Of a stretch of 64,000 nt of DNA, positions 24,006-32,646 are shown piece by piece. Each line of letters opens with the position of its first letter. Within the stretch, counting starts at the first letter, position 1. A program made the position numbers and the translations under genes. The stretch spans positions 8,246,001 to 8,310,000 of the forward strand of contig NZ_JADBEF010000001.1 of NCBI RefSeq assembly GCF_014873535.1, read 5' to 3'. The notes beneath the pieces were generated by a model that was not told where the DNA came from, made no database searches, and saw nothing but the letters and a program-made list of their open reading frames with translations. The stretch is from Nonomuraea africana (lineage in GTDB: Bacteria; Actinomycetota; Actinomycetes; Streptosporangiales; Streptosporangiaceae).

Positions 24006-25277
24006 GTGAGGCGACGCGTCAACAGGGTCGCGACGGTGAGCATGCACACGTCCCCGCTGGACCAGCCGGGCACCGGTGACGCCGGCGGGATGAACGTGTA
24101 CATCGTGGAGACCGCCAAACGGCTCGCCCAGCTCGGCGTCGAAGTAGAGATCTTCACCAGGCAGACGGCCCGCGACCTGCCCCCCGTGGCGGAGCTGGCC
24201 CCCGGCGTGCTGGTCAGGCACGTCACCGCGGGCCCCTACGAGGAGCTCGACCGCCGCGAGCTGCCGGGACAGCTGTGCGCGTTCCTGTCCGGCGTGTTGC
24301 GCACCGAGGCGATGTACGAGCCGGGCCACTACGACCTCATCCACTCCCACTACTGGCTCTCCGGCCAGGTCGGCTGGCTGGCCAAGGAGCGTTGGGGCGT
24401 GCCGCTCGTGCACACCATGCACACCATGGCCAAGGTGAAGAACCTGCTGCTCGCCGAGGACGACAAGCCCGAGCCCCAGGCGCGGGTGCTCGGCGAGGAA
24501 CAGGTCGTGGAGGTCGCCGACCGCCTGGTCGCCAACACCGAGGCCGAGGCGGGCGAGCTCATCGACCTGTACGGCGCGCCCGCCGCCAACGTCGCCGTGG
24601 TCAACCCCGGCGTCAACCTCACCGTCTTCCAGCCCGCCTCGCAGGGCGCCGCGCGCCGCCGGCTCGGCCTGCCGCAGCACGCCCACGTGCTGCTGTTCGT
24701 GGGCAGGATCCAGCCGCTCAAGGCCCCCGACGTGCTGCTGCGCGCCGCCGCCAGGATGCTGATCGAGGACCCCTCGCTGCGCGGACGCCTGGTGGTCGCC
24801 GCCGTCGGCGGCCCGTCGGGCAACGGTCTCGCCCGCCCGTCGATCCTCGCCGAGATGGCCGCCGAGCTCGGCATCTCCGACGTCGTACGGCTGGTGCCGC
24901 CCGCTCCGCAGCACGAGCTCGCCGACTGGTACCGCGCGGCCGACGTGACGGTCGTCCCCTCCTACAGCGAGTCCTTCGGCCTGGTCGCGCTGGAGTCGCA
25001 GGCGTGCGGCACCCCCGTGGCCGCGGCCTCGGTGGGCGGGTTGCGCACCGCGGTGCGCGACGGCGTCTCGGGAGTGCTGGTGGACGGTCACGACCCCGGC
25101 ACCTGGGCGCGGGTGCTGCGCAGGTTCGTCGCCGAGCCGCGCTGGCGGGACCAGCTGTCCGAGGGCGCGCGGGCGCACGCCAACGCGTTCGGCTGGTCGG
25201 CCACGGCCGCCAGGCTGATGGACGTCTACGGCGGCGCCGTGTCACACCTGCGCGACATGTCTAGGCTTGCCGTATGA
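24006..25277 (+). CDS. mshA: D-inositol-3-phosphate glycosyltransferase (mycothiol synthesis)
   Basis: 423 residues, a GT-B glycosyltransferase (GT4). The N-terminal nucleotide-sugar/acceptor motif is SMHTSPLDQPGTGDAGGMNVY. Later motifs are NPGVNLTVF, the phosphate-binding VGRIQPLKAPD, and the C-terminal E-x7-E region in PSYSESFGLVALESQACGTPV. It transfers GlcNAc from UDP-GlcNAc to 1L-myo-inositol 1-phosphate, the first step of mycothiol synthesis in the cytosol. The GTG start follows a strong GGAGGTGAT. Its last codons contain the leaderless promoter of ybjN, and the two genes overlap by 4 nt. Confidence 0.96.
   Translation: MRRRVNRVATVSMHTSPLDQPGTGDAGGMNVYIVETAKRLAQLGVEVEIFTRQTARDLPPVAELAPGVLVRHVTAGPYEELDRRELPGQLCAFLSGVLRTEAMYEPGHYDLIHSHYWLSGQVGWLAKERWGVPLVHTMHTMAKVKNLLLAEDDKPEPQARVLGEEQVVEVADRLVANTEAEAGELIDLYGAPAANVAVVNPGVNLTVFQPASQGAARRRLGLPQHAHVLLFVGRIQPLKAPDVLLRAAARMLIEDPSLRGRLVVAAVGGPSGNGLARPSILAEMAAELGISDVVRLVPPAPQHELADWYRAADVTVVPSYSESFGLVALESQACGTPVAAASVGGLRTAVRDGVSGVLVDGHDPGTWARVLRRFVAEPRWRDQLSEGARAHANAFGWSATAARLMDVYGGAVSHLRDMSRLAV
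25262..25273 (+). promoter_or_regulatory. Leaderless promoter of the YbjN gene inside mshA
   Basis: TAGGCT (25262-25267) lies exactly 6 nt before the ATG at 25274. This gives an internal leaderless promoter within the last codons of mshA. Confidence 0.55.
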
Positions 25278-25762
25278 GGGATGTGGTCGAAGCCGCGCTC
25301 AAGGCCGCCGAGGTCTCCTTCGAGGAGCCACGTCCCGGCGCGTTCCTGGTCAACCTGCCCGGCCAGCACAAGCTGGCCACGATGACCTGGCTCATCGTCA
25401 GTGACCAGGCGCTGCACGTGGAGGCGTTCTTCTGCCGCCGGCCCGACGAGAACCACGCCGAGTTCTACAAGTGGCTGCTGGGCAGGAACGGCGGCATGTA
25501 CGGCGTGCACTTCGCCGTCGACCCCGTCGGCGACGTCTACCTCGTCGGCAGGGTCCCGCTCGCCGCGGTCGGCGACGAGGAGATCGACCGGCTGCTGGGC
25601 TGCGTGCTCACCTACGCCGACGAGTGGTTCGACCGGGCGTTGGAGCTCGGCTTCGCCTCCTCCATCAGGCGCGAGTGGGAGTGGCGGGCCAAGCGAGGGG
25701 AGTCGCTGGCTAACCTGCGGGCGTTCGCGCGCTTCGCGGATCCTGATCGGTCGCCGTCGTAG
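25274..25762 (+). CDS. YbjN-domain protein
   Basis: 162 residues, a single YbjN-type alpha/beta domain related to type III secretion chaperone folds. Conserved features include FLVNLPGQHKLATMTWLIVSD and VDPVGDVYLVGRVPL. Actinobacterial homologues (Rv0487) follow mshA in the same order and have no assigned function. It overlaps mshA by 4 nt and also has its own leaderless promoter. Its 3' end overlaps the convergent MFS gene by 53 nt. Confidence 0.88.
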   Translation: MRDVVEAALKAAEVSFEEPRPGAFLVNLPGQHKLATMTWLIVSDQALHVEAFFCRRPDENHAEFYKWLLGRNGGMYGVHFAVDPVGDVYLVGRVPLAAVGDEEIDRLLGCVLTYADEWFDRALELGFASSIRREWEWRAKRGESLANLRAFARFADPDRSPS

Positions 25763-27038
25763 CCTCGGGGTTCGGGACCACCCGCCTCCTGATCACCAGC
25801 CCGAAGGCGACCACGCACAGTCCGAGCCCGCCCGACACCACGAACGGCGCGGCGGGGCGCCAGTGGTCGTAGAGCAGGCCGCCCAGCGCCGAGACGCACA
25901 TGATGCCCAGCGCGCCCATCAGCGCCTGCACCCCGAACGCCGACCCGCGCATCCGCGCGGGCGCCTGCTGGGCCAGCAGCGGCCCCGCGGTGTTGATGCC
26001 CGCGATCTCCCCGACGCCGACCAGCATGGCCACCACGATCATCCCCGGTCCGAGCGGGTCGCTGATCAGCAGTGTCGACAGATAGGACAGCGCCGCCACG
26101 AGCTGCGCGCCGATGACGAGGTTCTGCCGCCGCACCCTGTCGCCGAGCCAGCCGAGCACGGGGGAGGAGACCAGTGCCATCGTGTGCGCGATGCCGACGA
26201 TCATCCCCGCTCTCGCCAGCGCCTCGGCGGCGCCCATGCCCTGTCTCGTCGCGTGGTCCACGATCCACAGGGACATGAACCCGGCGATCACCGCCAGGTC
26301 CGCCCTCGCCACGAACGCCGCCACGTACGCCAGCGCCGCCCCCGGGTCCCTGAACAGGGTCACGCCCTCGCGCACCAGGCGAGGGAGCGGCACGTGCATG
26401 GCGCTCACGCTCACTCTGGCGGGCGAGAGCGCGAACCGCATCACCACGGCGGCCACCAGCAGCCCGGCGGCCACGGCGAGGAAGGACACCCGCGAGGCGG
26501 CGGCCGGGCTCATGCCCTGGGCCTCGAACGTCCTGGGCAGCCTGGCCAGCGCCAGCACCGCCACCAGCCCGCCGAGGCCGCAGAAGACGCCCAGCACGCC
26601 GTAGGACCTGCCGCGGGAGTCCTCGCGCGCGTAGTCCATCGCGATCGTGGCGAACATCCCGCCGAGCGCCGCAGCACCCAGCGCGAACACCACGCGCAAG
26701 GCCACCAGCACGGTCGTGTCGCCCGCGAAGGGGAACAGCGCGGCGCCGAGCGCGCACAGGACGAAGCCCGCGACCACGAGGGGACGCCGGCCGTACCGGT
26801 CGGCGAGCGCGCCGTACCACGCGAGGCTCGCGATCATCGTCAGCTCGGCCGCGAAGCCGAGCAGGCCGACCATCCTTCCCTGCGCGCCCGCGGGCACGCC
26901 GAGCACCCCGCCCAGCAGGTACGGCGTGGCCGTCGGCAGGAAGGAGATGACCATCGTGGCCATGAGCCCGAGCGTCCAGCAGGCCCACATGTTGGTCTTG
27001 GAGAACCCTGGGGCGATTCCCACGCCGAGCACGCGCAT
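25710..27038 (-). CDS. MFS transporter
   Basis: 442 residues with 12 predicted membrane helices in two six-helix halves. The MFS loop 2-3 signature appears as GALADRYGRRPL (about residue 72). A second, weaker copy is GWLGDRVRRQ in the other half. It is probably a proton-driven drug or metabolite exporter; the substrate is not predictable. The ATG at 27038 (MRVLGVGIAPGF) is chosen because upstream codons are AT-rich and unlike the gene. It is divergent from the DUF574 methyltransferase. Confidence 0.88.
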   Translation of the reverse strand: MRVLGVGIAPGFSKTNMWACWTLGLMATMVISFLPTATPYLLGGVLGVPAGAQGRMVGLLGFAAELTMIASLAWYGALADRYGRRPLVVAGFVLCALGAALFPFAGDTTVLVALRVVFALGAAALGGMFATIAMDYAREDSRGRSYGVLGVFCGLGGLVAVLALARLPRTFEAQGMSPAAASRVSFLAVAAGLLVAAVVMRFALSPARVSVSAMHVPLPRLVREGVTLFRDPGAALAYVAAFVARADLAVIAGFMSLWIVDHATRQGMGAAEALARAGMIVGIAHTMALVSSPVLGWLGDRVRRQNLVIGAQLVAALSYLSTLLISDPLGPGMIVVAMLVGVGEIAGINTAGPLLAQQAPARMRGSAFGVQALMGALGIMCVSALGGLLYDHWRPAAPFVVSGGLGLCVVAFGLVIRRRVVPNPEATTATDQDPRSARTPAG

Positions 27039-27078
27039 GGGGTGATCATTATCCGGATTTAGCGTAAGATCAAGATCT

Positions 27079-27846
27079 GTGAGCTTTGATCCGAATATCC
27101 CCAATGTCGCGCGAATGTACGACTATTATCTCGGCGGTAAAGATAATTTCCCCGCCGATCGTGCGGCGGCCGAGAAGGTGCTGGAGATCGTTCCGCACAT
27201 TCCCGTCGGGGTAAGGGAGAATCGCGGCTTTCTGGGGCGCGCCGTCCGGTTTCTCCGGGCCCAGGGCATCACCCAGTTCCTCGATATCGGCGCTGGGCTG
27301 CCGACGCGGGAGAACGTCCATCAGGTGGCGGGCGACGCGGCGAAAGTCGTCTATGTCGACAACGATCCGCAGGTGCTCGCGCACGCCCGCGCCCTGCTCG
27401 AGGACAGCCCCCAGGTCCGGATCATCGACGGCGACGTGCGTGAGCCCGCGCGTGTCCTCGCCGACGCGGGCGAGCACCTCGATCTCTCCCAGCCGGTCGC
27501 CGTGCTGATGCTGGCGATACTGCACTTCGTCCAGGACGACCCCCGGCCCATCGTGGCCACGCTGACCTCGGCGCTGGCGCCCGGCAGCTTCATGGCGCTC
27601 TCGCACGTCTGCAGCGACGTCCAGCCCGAGGCGGCGCCCGGCGTCGAACGCGTCTACCAGGGAGCCTCCGCGCAGTTCACCGCCCGCCGCTCACCGGAGA
27701 TCATCGCTCTCTTCGACGGGCTCGACCTCGTCGAGCCGGGGGTGGTCAACCTGCCCGAGTGGCGTTCGGACAACCCCGACTTCATGCCGTTCAGGGATTC
27801 GCCCCCGTATTTCCTGTGTGGTGTGGCACGCAAGCCCGCTCGCTAG
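27079..27846 (+). CDS. DUF574 (Methyltransf_19) SAM-dependent methyltransferase
   Basis: 255 residues with the family hallmarks: N-terminal NVARMYDYYLGGKDNF, motif I FLDIGAGLPTREN, the motif II acid in VVYVDNDPQVL, and motif IV AVLMLAILHFV. This family is greatly expanded in Streptosporangiaceae and Streptomyces and may act in secondary metabolism; substrates are unknown. The GTG start is preceded at 8 nt by TAAGAT (27065-27070), a likely leaderless or near-leaderless promoter. The upstream intergenic segment and the first 100 bp of the gene are notably AT-richer than the neighbours. Confidence 0.9.
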   Translation: MSFDPNIPNVARMYDYYLGGKDNFPADRAAAEKVLEIVPHIPVGVRENRGFLGRAVRFLRAQGITQFLDIGAGLPTRENVHQVAGDAAKVVYVDNDPQVLAHARALLEDSPQVRIIDGDVREPARVLADAGEHLDLSQPVAVLMLAILHFVQDDPRPIVATLTSALAPGSFMALSHVCSDVQPEAAPGVERVYQGASAQFTARRSPEIIALFDGLDLVEPGVVNLPEWRSDNPDFMPFRDSPPYFLCGVARKPAR

Positions 27847-27856
27847 GCTTGTCCGC
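27844..27856 (+). promoter_or_regulatory. Leaderless promoter of gpmA
   Basis: TAGGCT (27844-27849) lies 7 nt before the ATG at 27857 and overlaps the stop codon of the methyltransferase gene. Confidence 0.55.
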
Positions 27857-28600
27857 ATGGCGACTTTGGTGCTCGTACGGCACGGCGAGAGCGAATGGAA
27901 TGTCAAGGGCCTGTTCACCGGCTGGGTGGACGCCCCCCTGTCACCCAAGGGTGAGGACGAGGCCCGCAGGGGTGGCGAACTGCTGGTCGAGGCCGGCATC
28001 AGGCCCGACGTGGTGCACACCAGCCTGCTGTCCCGTGCGATCCGCACCGCCAATCTGGCCCTCGACGCGGCCGACCTGGCCTGGCTGCCGGTCACCCGCT
28101 CGTGGCGGCTGAACGAGCGCCACTACGGCGCGCTGCAGGGCAAGAACAAGGCCCAGACGCGCGAGGAGTTCGGCGAGGAGCAGTTCATGCTGTGGCGCCG
28201 CTCCTACGACGTGCCCCCGCCGCCGCTCCCCGACGACGACGAGTACTCCCAGGCAGCAGACCCCCGCTACGCGGTGCTGCCGTCGGAGCTGATGCCGAGG
28301 ACCGAGTGCCTCAAGGACGTCGTCCACCGCATGCTGCCCTACTGGTACGACTCGATCGTGCCCGACCTGGTGGCCGGCCGCACCGTGCTGGTCGTGGCGC
28401 ACGGCAACTCGCTGCGCGCGCTGGTCAAGCACCTTGACGGGATCTCCGACGAGAAGATCGCCGGGCTGAACATCCCCACGGGGATCCCGCTGCGCTACGA
28501 GCTCGACGCGGACTTCCGCCCGCTCGTCCCCGGCGGCGAGTACCTCGACCCCGCGGCGGCGAAGGCGGCCATCGAGGCCGTCGCCAACCAGGGACGCTGA
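27857..28600 (+). CDS. gpmA: 2,3-bisphosphoglycerate-dependent phosphoglycerate mutase
   Basis: 247 residues, a complete histidine phosphatase fold. The phospho-acceptor RHGE is in LVRHGESEWN (His about 10). The ERHYG motif (about 85-95) and the second catalytic histidine in VVAHGNSLRAL (about 183) are present. It interconverts 3- and 2-phosphoglycerate in glycolysis/gluconeogenesis. Position between mshA-ybjN and senX3-regX3 matches the order in mycobacteria (gpm1 = Rv0489) and Streptomyces. The ATG at 27857 is supported by the leaderless promoter. Confidence 0.96.
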   Translation: MATLVLVRHGESEWNVKGLFTGWVDAPLSPKGEDEARRGGELLVEAGIRPDVVHTSLLSRAIRTANLALDAADLAWLPVTRSWRLNERHYGALQGKNKAQTREEFGEEQFMLWRRSYDVPPPPLPDDDEYSQAADPRYAVLPSELMPRTECLKDVVHRMLPYWYDSIVPDLVAGRTVLVVAHGNSLRALVKHLDGISDEKIAGLNIPTGIPLRYELDADFRPLVPGGEYLDPAAAKAAIEAVANQGR

Positions 28601-28671
28601 CGCGCCGCTCGGCGGGAAGGTGGAGCCTGCTGTAGTGCGTGCCGTTCGCCCGCTCCAGCACACTGGGTGGC

Positions 28672-29910
28672 ATGCGTGAACGTTGGGACCAAGTGTGGCG
28701 CGGTAGCCGATATCTCCTGATCGGCCTGCCGACGGCGCTCGCGACGATGCTCGTCCTGCCGCTCCTGATGGTCGGCGCGATCTCCACGGCGCTGGGCGTC
28801 GGGCTCATGCTGTTCCCCCGGATAATGGCGGGCCTGCGGCTGTGGGGCGAGTGGCACCGCCGCAGGGCGGCCGCGGTGCTGGGCGTCTCGGTCGCGCCGC
28901 GGCACGCGACCCTGCCCAAGGGCGTTCGCGCGCAGTGGCGTCAGCTGCTGGACGACGGGGAGAACCGGCGCGACGTCCGCTGGGTCCTCTGGCACATCGC
29001 GACGGGCCTGCCCGCCGGGCTGGCGGCGCTCTGCTGCGTCGGCCTCACGGTGGGCGCCGTGGTCGCGGCCTCGTTGTGGTGGCTGTTCCCCGCCGACGAA
29101 CCGCTCAGTCTGCTGGTGGGGATTCCCGTGACGAGCTGGGGGAGCGCGCTGCCCATGGGCGCTCTGCAGCTCGCCCTCGGCGTCGCCCTCACCTGGTGGG
29201 CGGTGCCGCGGCTGGCCCGGTGGGACGCCCGGGCGTGCCTGGCGGCGCTGGAGCCGTCGGCGGAGGACCAGCTCGCCGAGCGGGTCGGCGTGCTGACCGA
29301 GAGCCGCGCGGGCGTGCTCGACGCCCATGGCGCCGAGCTGCGCCGCATCGAGCGTGACCTGCACGACGGCACCCAGGCGCGGCTCGTGGCCATCGCGATG
29401 CGGCTGGGCGTGGCGAGGGAGGCGCTGCCCGACGACTCGGGGGCGCTCGCCAAGCTGCTGCAGGAGGCCCACGAGGGGACGGAGGAGGCCATGACGGAGC
29501 TGCGTGACGTGATCCGCACGATGTACCCGCCGATCCTGGCCGACAGGGGGCTGGAGGGCGCGCTGGCCTCGCTGACCGCGGGCTCGGCCATCCCGGCGGA
29601 GCTCGACCTCGGCGAGCTCGGCAGGCTGCCTGCCGCCGTCGAGGCGGCGGCCTACTTCATCGTGGCCGAGACGCTCACCAACGCCGCCAAGCACAGTGGG
29701 GCGACCCGTGTCACGGTGCGGATGAGCAGGCGAGGTGGCAGGTTGCTGATCGAGGTCACCGACGACGGGCTCGGCGGCGCCGACGAGAGCCGCGGCACCG
29801 GCCTGGTCGGAATCCGGCGCAGGGTGGCCGCGCTCGACGGGACGGTGCTCGTCGCCAGCCCGGTGGGCGGTCCCACCGCGGTCACGGTGGAGCTGCCATG
29901 CGCGTCGTGA
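28672..29910 (+). CDS. NarL-type sensor histidine kinase
   Basis: 412 residues. The N-terminal half has two pairs of membrane helices (about 17-50 and 105-170). The dimerisation/phosphoacceptor helix carries RRIERDLHDGTQARL (HisKA_3; His about 233). The HATPase domain has the N-box region ETLTNAAKHSGAT and the G-box GTGLVGIRRRVAALDG. It overlaps the response regulator gene by 13 nt. CACACT seven bases before the ATG could be a weak leaderless -10. The stimulus is unknown; short-loop kinases of this type often sense membrane perturbation. Confidence 0.9.
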   Translation: MRERWDQVWRGSRYLLIGLPTALATMLVLPLLMVGAISTALGVGLMLFPRIMAGLRLWGEWHRRRAAAVLGVSVAPRHATLPKGVRAQWRQLLDDGENRRDVRWVLWHIATGLPAGLAALCCVGLTVGAVVAASLWWLFPADEPLSLLVGIPVTSWGSALPMGALQLALGVALTWWAVPRLARWDARACLAALEPSAEDQLAERVGVLTESRAGVLDAHGAELRRIERDLHDGTQARLVAIAMRLGVAREALPDDSGALAKLLQEAHEGTEEAMTELRDVIRTMYPPILADRGLEGALASLTAGSAIPAELDLGELGRLPAAVEAAAYFIVAETLTNAAKHSGATRVTVRMSRRGGRLLIEVTDDGLGGADESRGTGLVGIRRRVAALDGTVLVASPVGGPTAVTVELPCAS

Positions 29911-30539
29911 TCGCCGAGGACAACGTCCTGCTCTCCGCGGGCCTCGAACTGCTTCTGGGCACCAAGGGCATCGACGTGGCCGCCGTCGTCACCGACGCGC
30001 CGGGGCTCATGGCGGCCGTGGACGAGCACCGGCCCGACGCCGTGATCGCCGACGTACGGCTGCCGCCGAGCTTCCGCGACGAGGGGATCAGGGCGGCGCT
30101 GGAGATCAGGCAGGCCCATCCCGGCCTGCCGGTGCTGGTCCTGTCGCAGTACGTCGAGAAGGTGTACGCGCGCGAACTGCTCTCCGACGGCTCGGGCGGA
30201 GTCGGCTACCTCCTGAAGGACAGGGTGAGCAGGGTCGGCGCGTTCGTCGACGACCTGCGCAGGGTCGCCGACGGCGGGACCGTGATGGACCCCGAGGTCA
30301 TCGCCCAGCTCATGGCCGGCGGGACCGCCGTCGACTCGCTCACCAACCGCGAGCGCGAGGTGCTCGCGCTGATGGCCCAGGGTCTCGGGAACACCGAGAT
30401 CGGCAAACGGCTGTTCGTCACGGACAACGCCGTGCACAAGCACGTAGGCAACATCTTCGCCAAGCTCGGCCTGCCGCCCTCCGACGGCGGCAGCCGCAGG
30501 GTCCTCGCCGTCCTGACCTTCCTCAACAGCAGGCAGTGA
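29898..30539 (+). CDS. NarL/LuxR-family response regulator
   Basis: 213 residues. The receiver domain has the acidic pair in IAEDN, the phospho-Asp in VIADVRLP (about residue 54) and the Lys in YLLKDRV. The LuxR-type HTH is LTNREREVLALMAQGLGNTEIGKRLFVTDNAVHKHVGNIFAKLGL. The receiver has a short extra segment after the phospho-Asp (PSFRDEGI), common in actinobacterial members of this subfamily. It is translationally coupled to the kinase gene by a 13-nt overlap. Confidence 0.92.
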   Translation: MRVVIAEDNVLLSAGLELLLGTKGIDVAAVVTDAPGLMAAVDEHRPDAVIADVRLPPSFRDEGIRAALEIRQAHPGLPVLVLSQYVEKVYARELLSDGSGGVGYLLKDRVSRVGAFVDDLRRVADGGTVMDPEVIAQLMAGGTAVDSLTNREREVLALMAQGLGNTEIGKRLFVTDNAVHKHVGNIFAKLGLPPSDGGSRRVLAVLTFLNSRQ

Positions 30540-30565
30540 CCCAGGTGACCGGGCGGGCCTGCGGA

Positions 30566-30590
30566 GAGGGGAGAGCCCGGCTCTCCCCTC
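30566..30590. terminator. Bidirectional hairpin terminator
   Basis: GAGGGGAGAG (30566-30575) pairs perfectly with CTCTCCCCTC (30581-30590) between the convergent response-regulator and phoU genes. Confidence 0.7.
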
Positions 30591-30617
30591 GGCCCGGACG
30601 GGAGCCGTGCGGCGACC

Positions 30618-31262
30618 TCAGGACGGGCGGGAGCCGGTGACCAGGTAGACGACGTCACGCGCGACGCGGACCGCGTGGTCGGCGTAGCGCTCGTAGTAGC
30701 GGCCGATCAGCGTGATGTCGATGGCCGGCTCCACGCCGTGCTTCCAGTCCTTGTCCAGGATCTCCTTGAACAGCCGCCGGTGCAGCCTGTCCATGGCGTC
30801 GTCGTCCTGCTCGAGCTCCATCGCCGACTCCACGTCACGGCTGGCGACGCAGGAGCCCGCCTTGGTGATGAGGTTCTCGGCGATCTGGCCCATCTGCACG
30901 ATCGTGGAGCGGATCTCCGGCGGGATCGCCGACTCGGGGTGGCGCAGCCGCGCGACCTTGGCCACGTGCTCGGCCAGGTCACCCATGCGCTCCAGGTCGG
31001 TGCCCATGCGCAGCGCGGTGATGACCATGCGCAGGTCGACGGCGACCGGCTGCTGCCTGGCCATCAGCTCGTAGATGGAGGCCTCGATGTCCGCGAAGAT
31101 CCGGTCGATCTCCTCGTCGTGCGAGATGACGCTCTCGGCCAGCGGCAGGTCGGCGTCAAGGAGGGCGGTGGTGGCCCTCGAGATGGCCGAGCGGACAAGC
31201 CTGGTCATTTCCACCAGCTTGTCCGTCAGCGAATCGAGTTCTTCGTGGTAGGCGTCACGCAT
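30618..31262 (-). CDS. phoU: Phosphate-signalling protein PhoU
   Basis: 214 residues, two tandem three-helix PhoU domains. Each has the E/D-x-x-x-D metal-binding signature: in the first domain near DEEIDRIFADIE, in the second near DDAMDRLHRRLF. The helix LRMGTDLERMGDLAEHVAKVA is diagnostic. PhoU damps the PhoR/SenX3 kinase and the Pst transporter when phosphate is plentiful. It is divergent from senX3/phoR, as in Streptomyces. The ATG at 31262 is a leaderless start: TACGGT lies exactly 6 nt upstream, with PHO-box repeats directly behind it. Confidence 0.95.
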   Translation of the reverse strand: MRDAYHEELDSLTDKLVEMTRLVRSAISRATTALLDADLPLAESVISHDEEIDRIFADIEASIYELMARQQPVAVDLRMVITALRMGTDLERMGDLAEHVAKVARLRHPESAIPPEIRSTIVQMGQIAENLITKAGSCVASRDVESAMELEQDDDAMDRLHRRLFKEILDKDWKHGVEPAIDITLIGRYYERYADHAVRVARDVVYLVTGSRPS

Positions 31263-31268
31263 GCCGTC

Positions 31269-31313
31269 ACCGTACGTGTCCGGCGATGAACGAACCCCGA
31301 CCGCGAGATGAAC
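31269..31313 (-). promoter_or_regulatory. phoU leaderless promoter with PHO box
   Basis: On the minus strand, TACGGT (31274-31269) is the -10. Three contiguous 11-bp units lie upstream: GTTCATCTCGC (31313-31303), GGTCGGGGTTC (31302-31292) and GTTCATCGCCG (31291-31281). The GTTCA-type 11-bp periodicity is the PhoP/RegX3 PHO-box pattern known from Streptomyces. Confidence 0.7.
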
Positions 31314-31330
31314 TTTCCGGGAAAGGGGTC

Positions 31331-31379
31331 GTTCATGCCCTGGTGAGGGGTCTGTAACGCGGAAAAGGCGACCTACCAT
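31331..31379 (+). promoter_or_regulatory. senX3/phoR promoter with PHO-box-like repeats
   Basis: GTTCATGCCCT (31331-31341) and GGTGAGGGGTC (31342-31352) are two contiguous 11-bp PHO-like units on the plus strand. TACCAT (31374-31379) is a candidate -10 at a distance that puts the second unit near the -35. Confidence 0.55.
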
Positions 31380-31407
31380 CGAGTCGTAGGACTCAGGAAG
31401 GATGCGC

Positions 31408-32583
31408 ATGGGTGAGATGGCCATGAGCTTTGCGGCTTTGGCCGGATTCGTCGTCGGGGCGGTCGCTGTCCTTTTCTACCGGAACCAGATCGAGATCCCG
31501 GGCAGGACCGACACGGCCGAAGACGCGGAGACCGGCGCCCTTCCGCAGGGCGTGGCCTCCGTGCTGGCCGTCCTGCCATCCTCCGCGGTGGTGCTGGACG
31601 CGCACGACCGCGTCCTGCGCGCCAGCTCGGCCGCGCGGGCCTTCGGTTTAGTGAAGGGTGATCGGATGATGGCCGCCGAACTCCTGGCACTGGCCAGGCA
31701 GGTACGGCGGGACGGCGAGATCCGCGAGAGCGAGATCGACGTCGCGGGACACAAGTTCGGCCAGGAGGTCACCAACTTCGCGGTGCGCGTGGCGCCCCTC
31801 GGCTCCCACGGCCAGGTGCTCGTGCTCGCGGAGGACCAGACCGAGCGGCGCAGGGTCGAGGCCGTCCGCCGCGACTTCGTCGCCAACGTCAGCCACGAGC
31901 TCAAGACCCCGGTGGGCGCGCTCAGCCTGCTCGCCGAGACGATCCAGGACGCGGCCGACGACCCCGAGGCGGTCACCCGCTTCGCGGGCAGGATGCAGCA
32001 CGAGGCGGCCCGGCTCACGTATCTGGTGCAGGACCTCATCACGCTGTCCAGGATCCAGGGCGCCGAGCCCATCCCCACGCCTGGACAGGTCGCCATCGAC
32101 GAGGCCGTCCACGACGCGATCGACCACTGCAACACCAAGGCCCTCGCCAAGGACATCACGCTGGTCGCGGGTGGCACCGAGGGGCTGCGCATCTGGGGCG
32201 ACGACGAGCTGCTCGTCACCGCGCTGCGCAACCTCATCGACAACGCCATCGCCTACAGCCCCGAGCACACCAGGGTCGTGGTCAGCGCCAGACCCGCGGG
32301 GGACTCGGTCGAGATCAGCGTGAGCGACCAGGGCATCGGCATCCCCGAGGAGTCGCTGGAGCGCATCTTCGAGAGATTCTTCAGGGTCGACGCGGCCAGG
32401 TCCCGCGCGACCGGAGGCACCGGCCTCGGCCTCGCCATCGTCAAGCACGTCGCCGTGGCGCACGCGGGCGAGGTGAGCGTGTGGAGCAAGGAGGGTTCCG
32501 GCTCCACGTTCACGCTCCGCCTTCCCGCGTTCGGCGGCTCCGCCGTACCCGTACAACGCCCCCTGGAGGCCGCCAATGGCTGA
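31408..32583 (+). CDS. senX3: Phosphate-responsive sensor histidine kinase SenX3/PhoR
   Basis: 391 residues. One N-terminal membrane helix (about 5-22), then a PAS-like domain (about 45-135: ALPQGVASVLAVLPSSAVVLD). The HisKA domain has FVANVSHELKTPVGALS (His about 160). The HATPase domain has NLIDNAIAYS, DQGIGIPEE and TGGTGLGLAIVKH. The architecture is that of SenX3 of mycobacteria and PhoR of Streptomyces; the two names denote orthologues. The ATG at 31408 fits the AGGAAGG at 31395-31401; the ATG at 31402 would have no spacing. Followed after 63 nt by its response regulator. Confidence 0.94.
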   Translation: MGEMAMSFAALAGFVVGAVAVLFYRNQIEIPGRTDTAEDAETGALPQGVASVLAVLPSSAVVLDAHDRVLRASSAARAFGLVKGDRMMAAELLALARQVRRDGEIRESEIDVAGHKFGQEVTNFAVRVAPLGSHGQVLVLAEDQTERRRVEAVRRDFVANVSHELKTPVGALSLLAETIQDAADDPEAVTRFAGRMQHEAARLTYLVQDLITLSRIQGAEPIPTPGQVAIDEAVHDAIDHCNTKALAKDITLVAGGTEGLRIWGDDELLVTALRNLIDNAIAYSPEHTRVVVSARPAGDSVEISVSDQGIGIPEESLERIFERFFRVDAARSRATGGTGLGLAIVKHVAVAHAGEVSVWSKEGSGSTFTLRLPAFGGSAVPVQRPLEAANG

Positions 32584-32646
32584 GCGGCGCGAAGCCATCA
32601 AGAACCACCGCTCGCTTCGGGTCGCGAACCCGACTAAGGAGGGATC

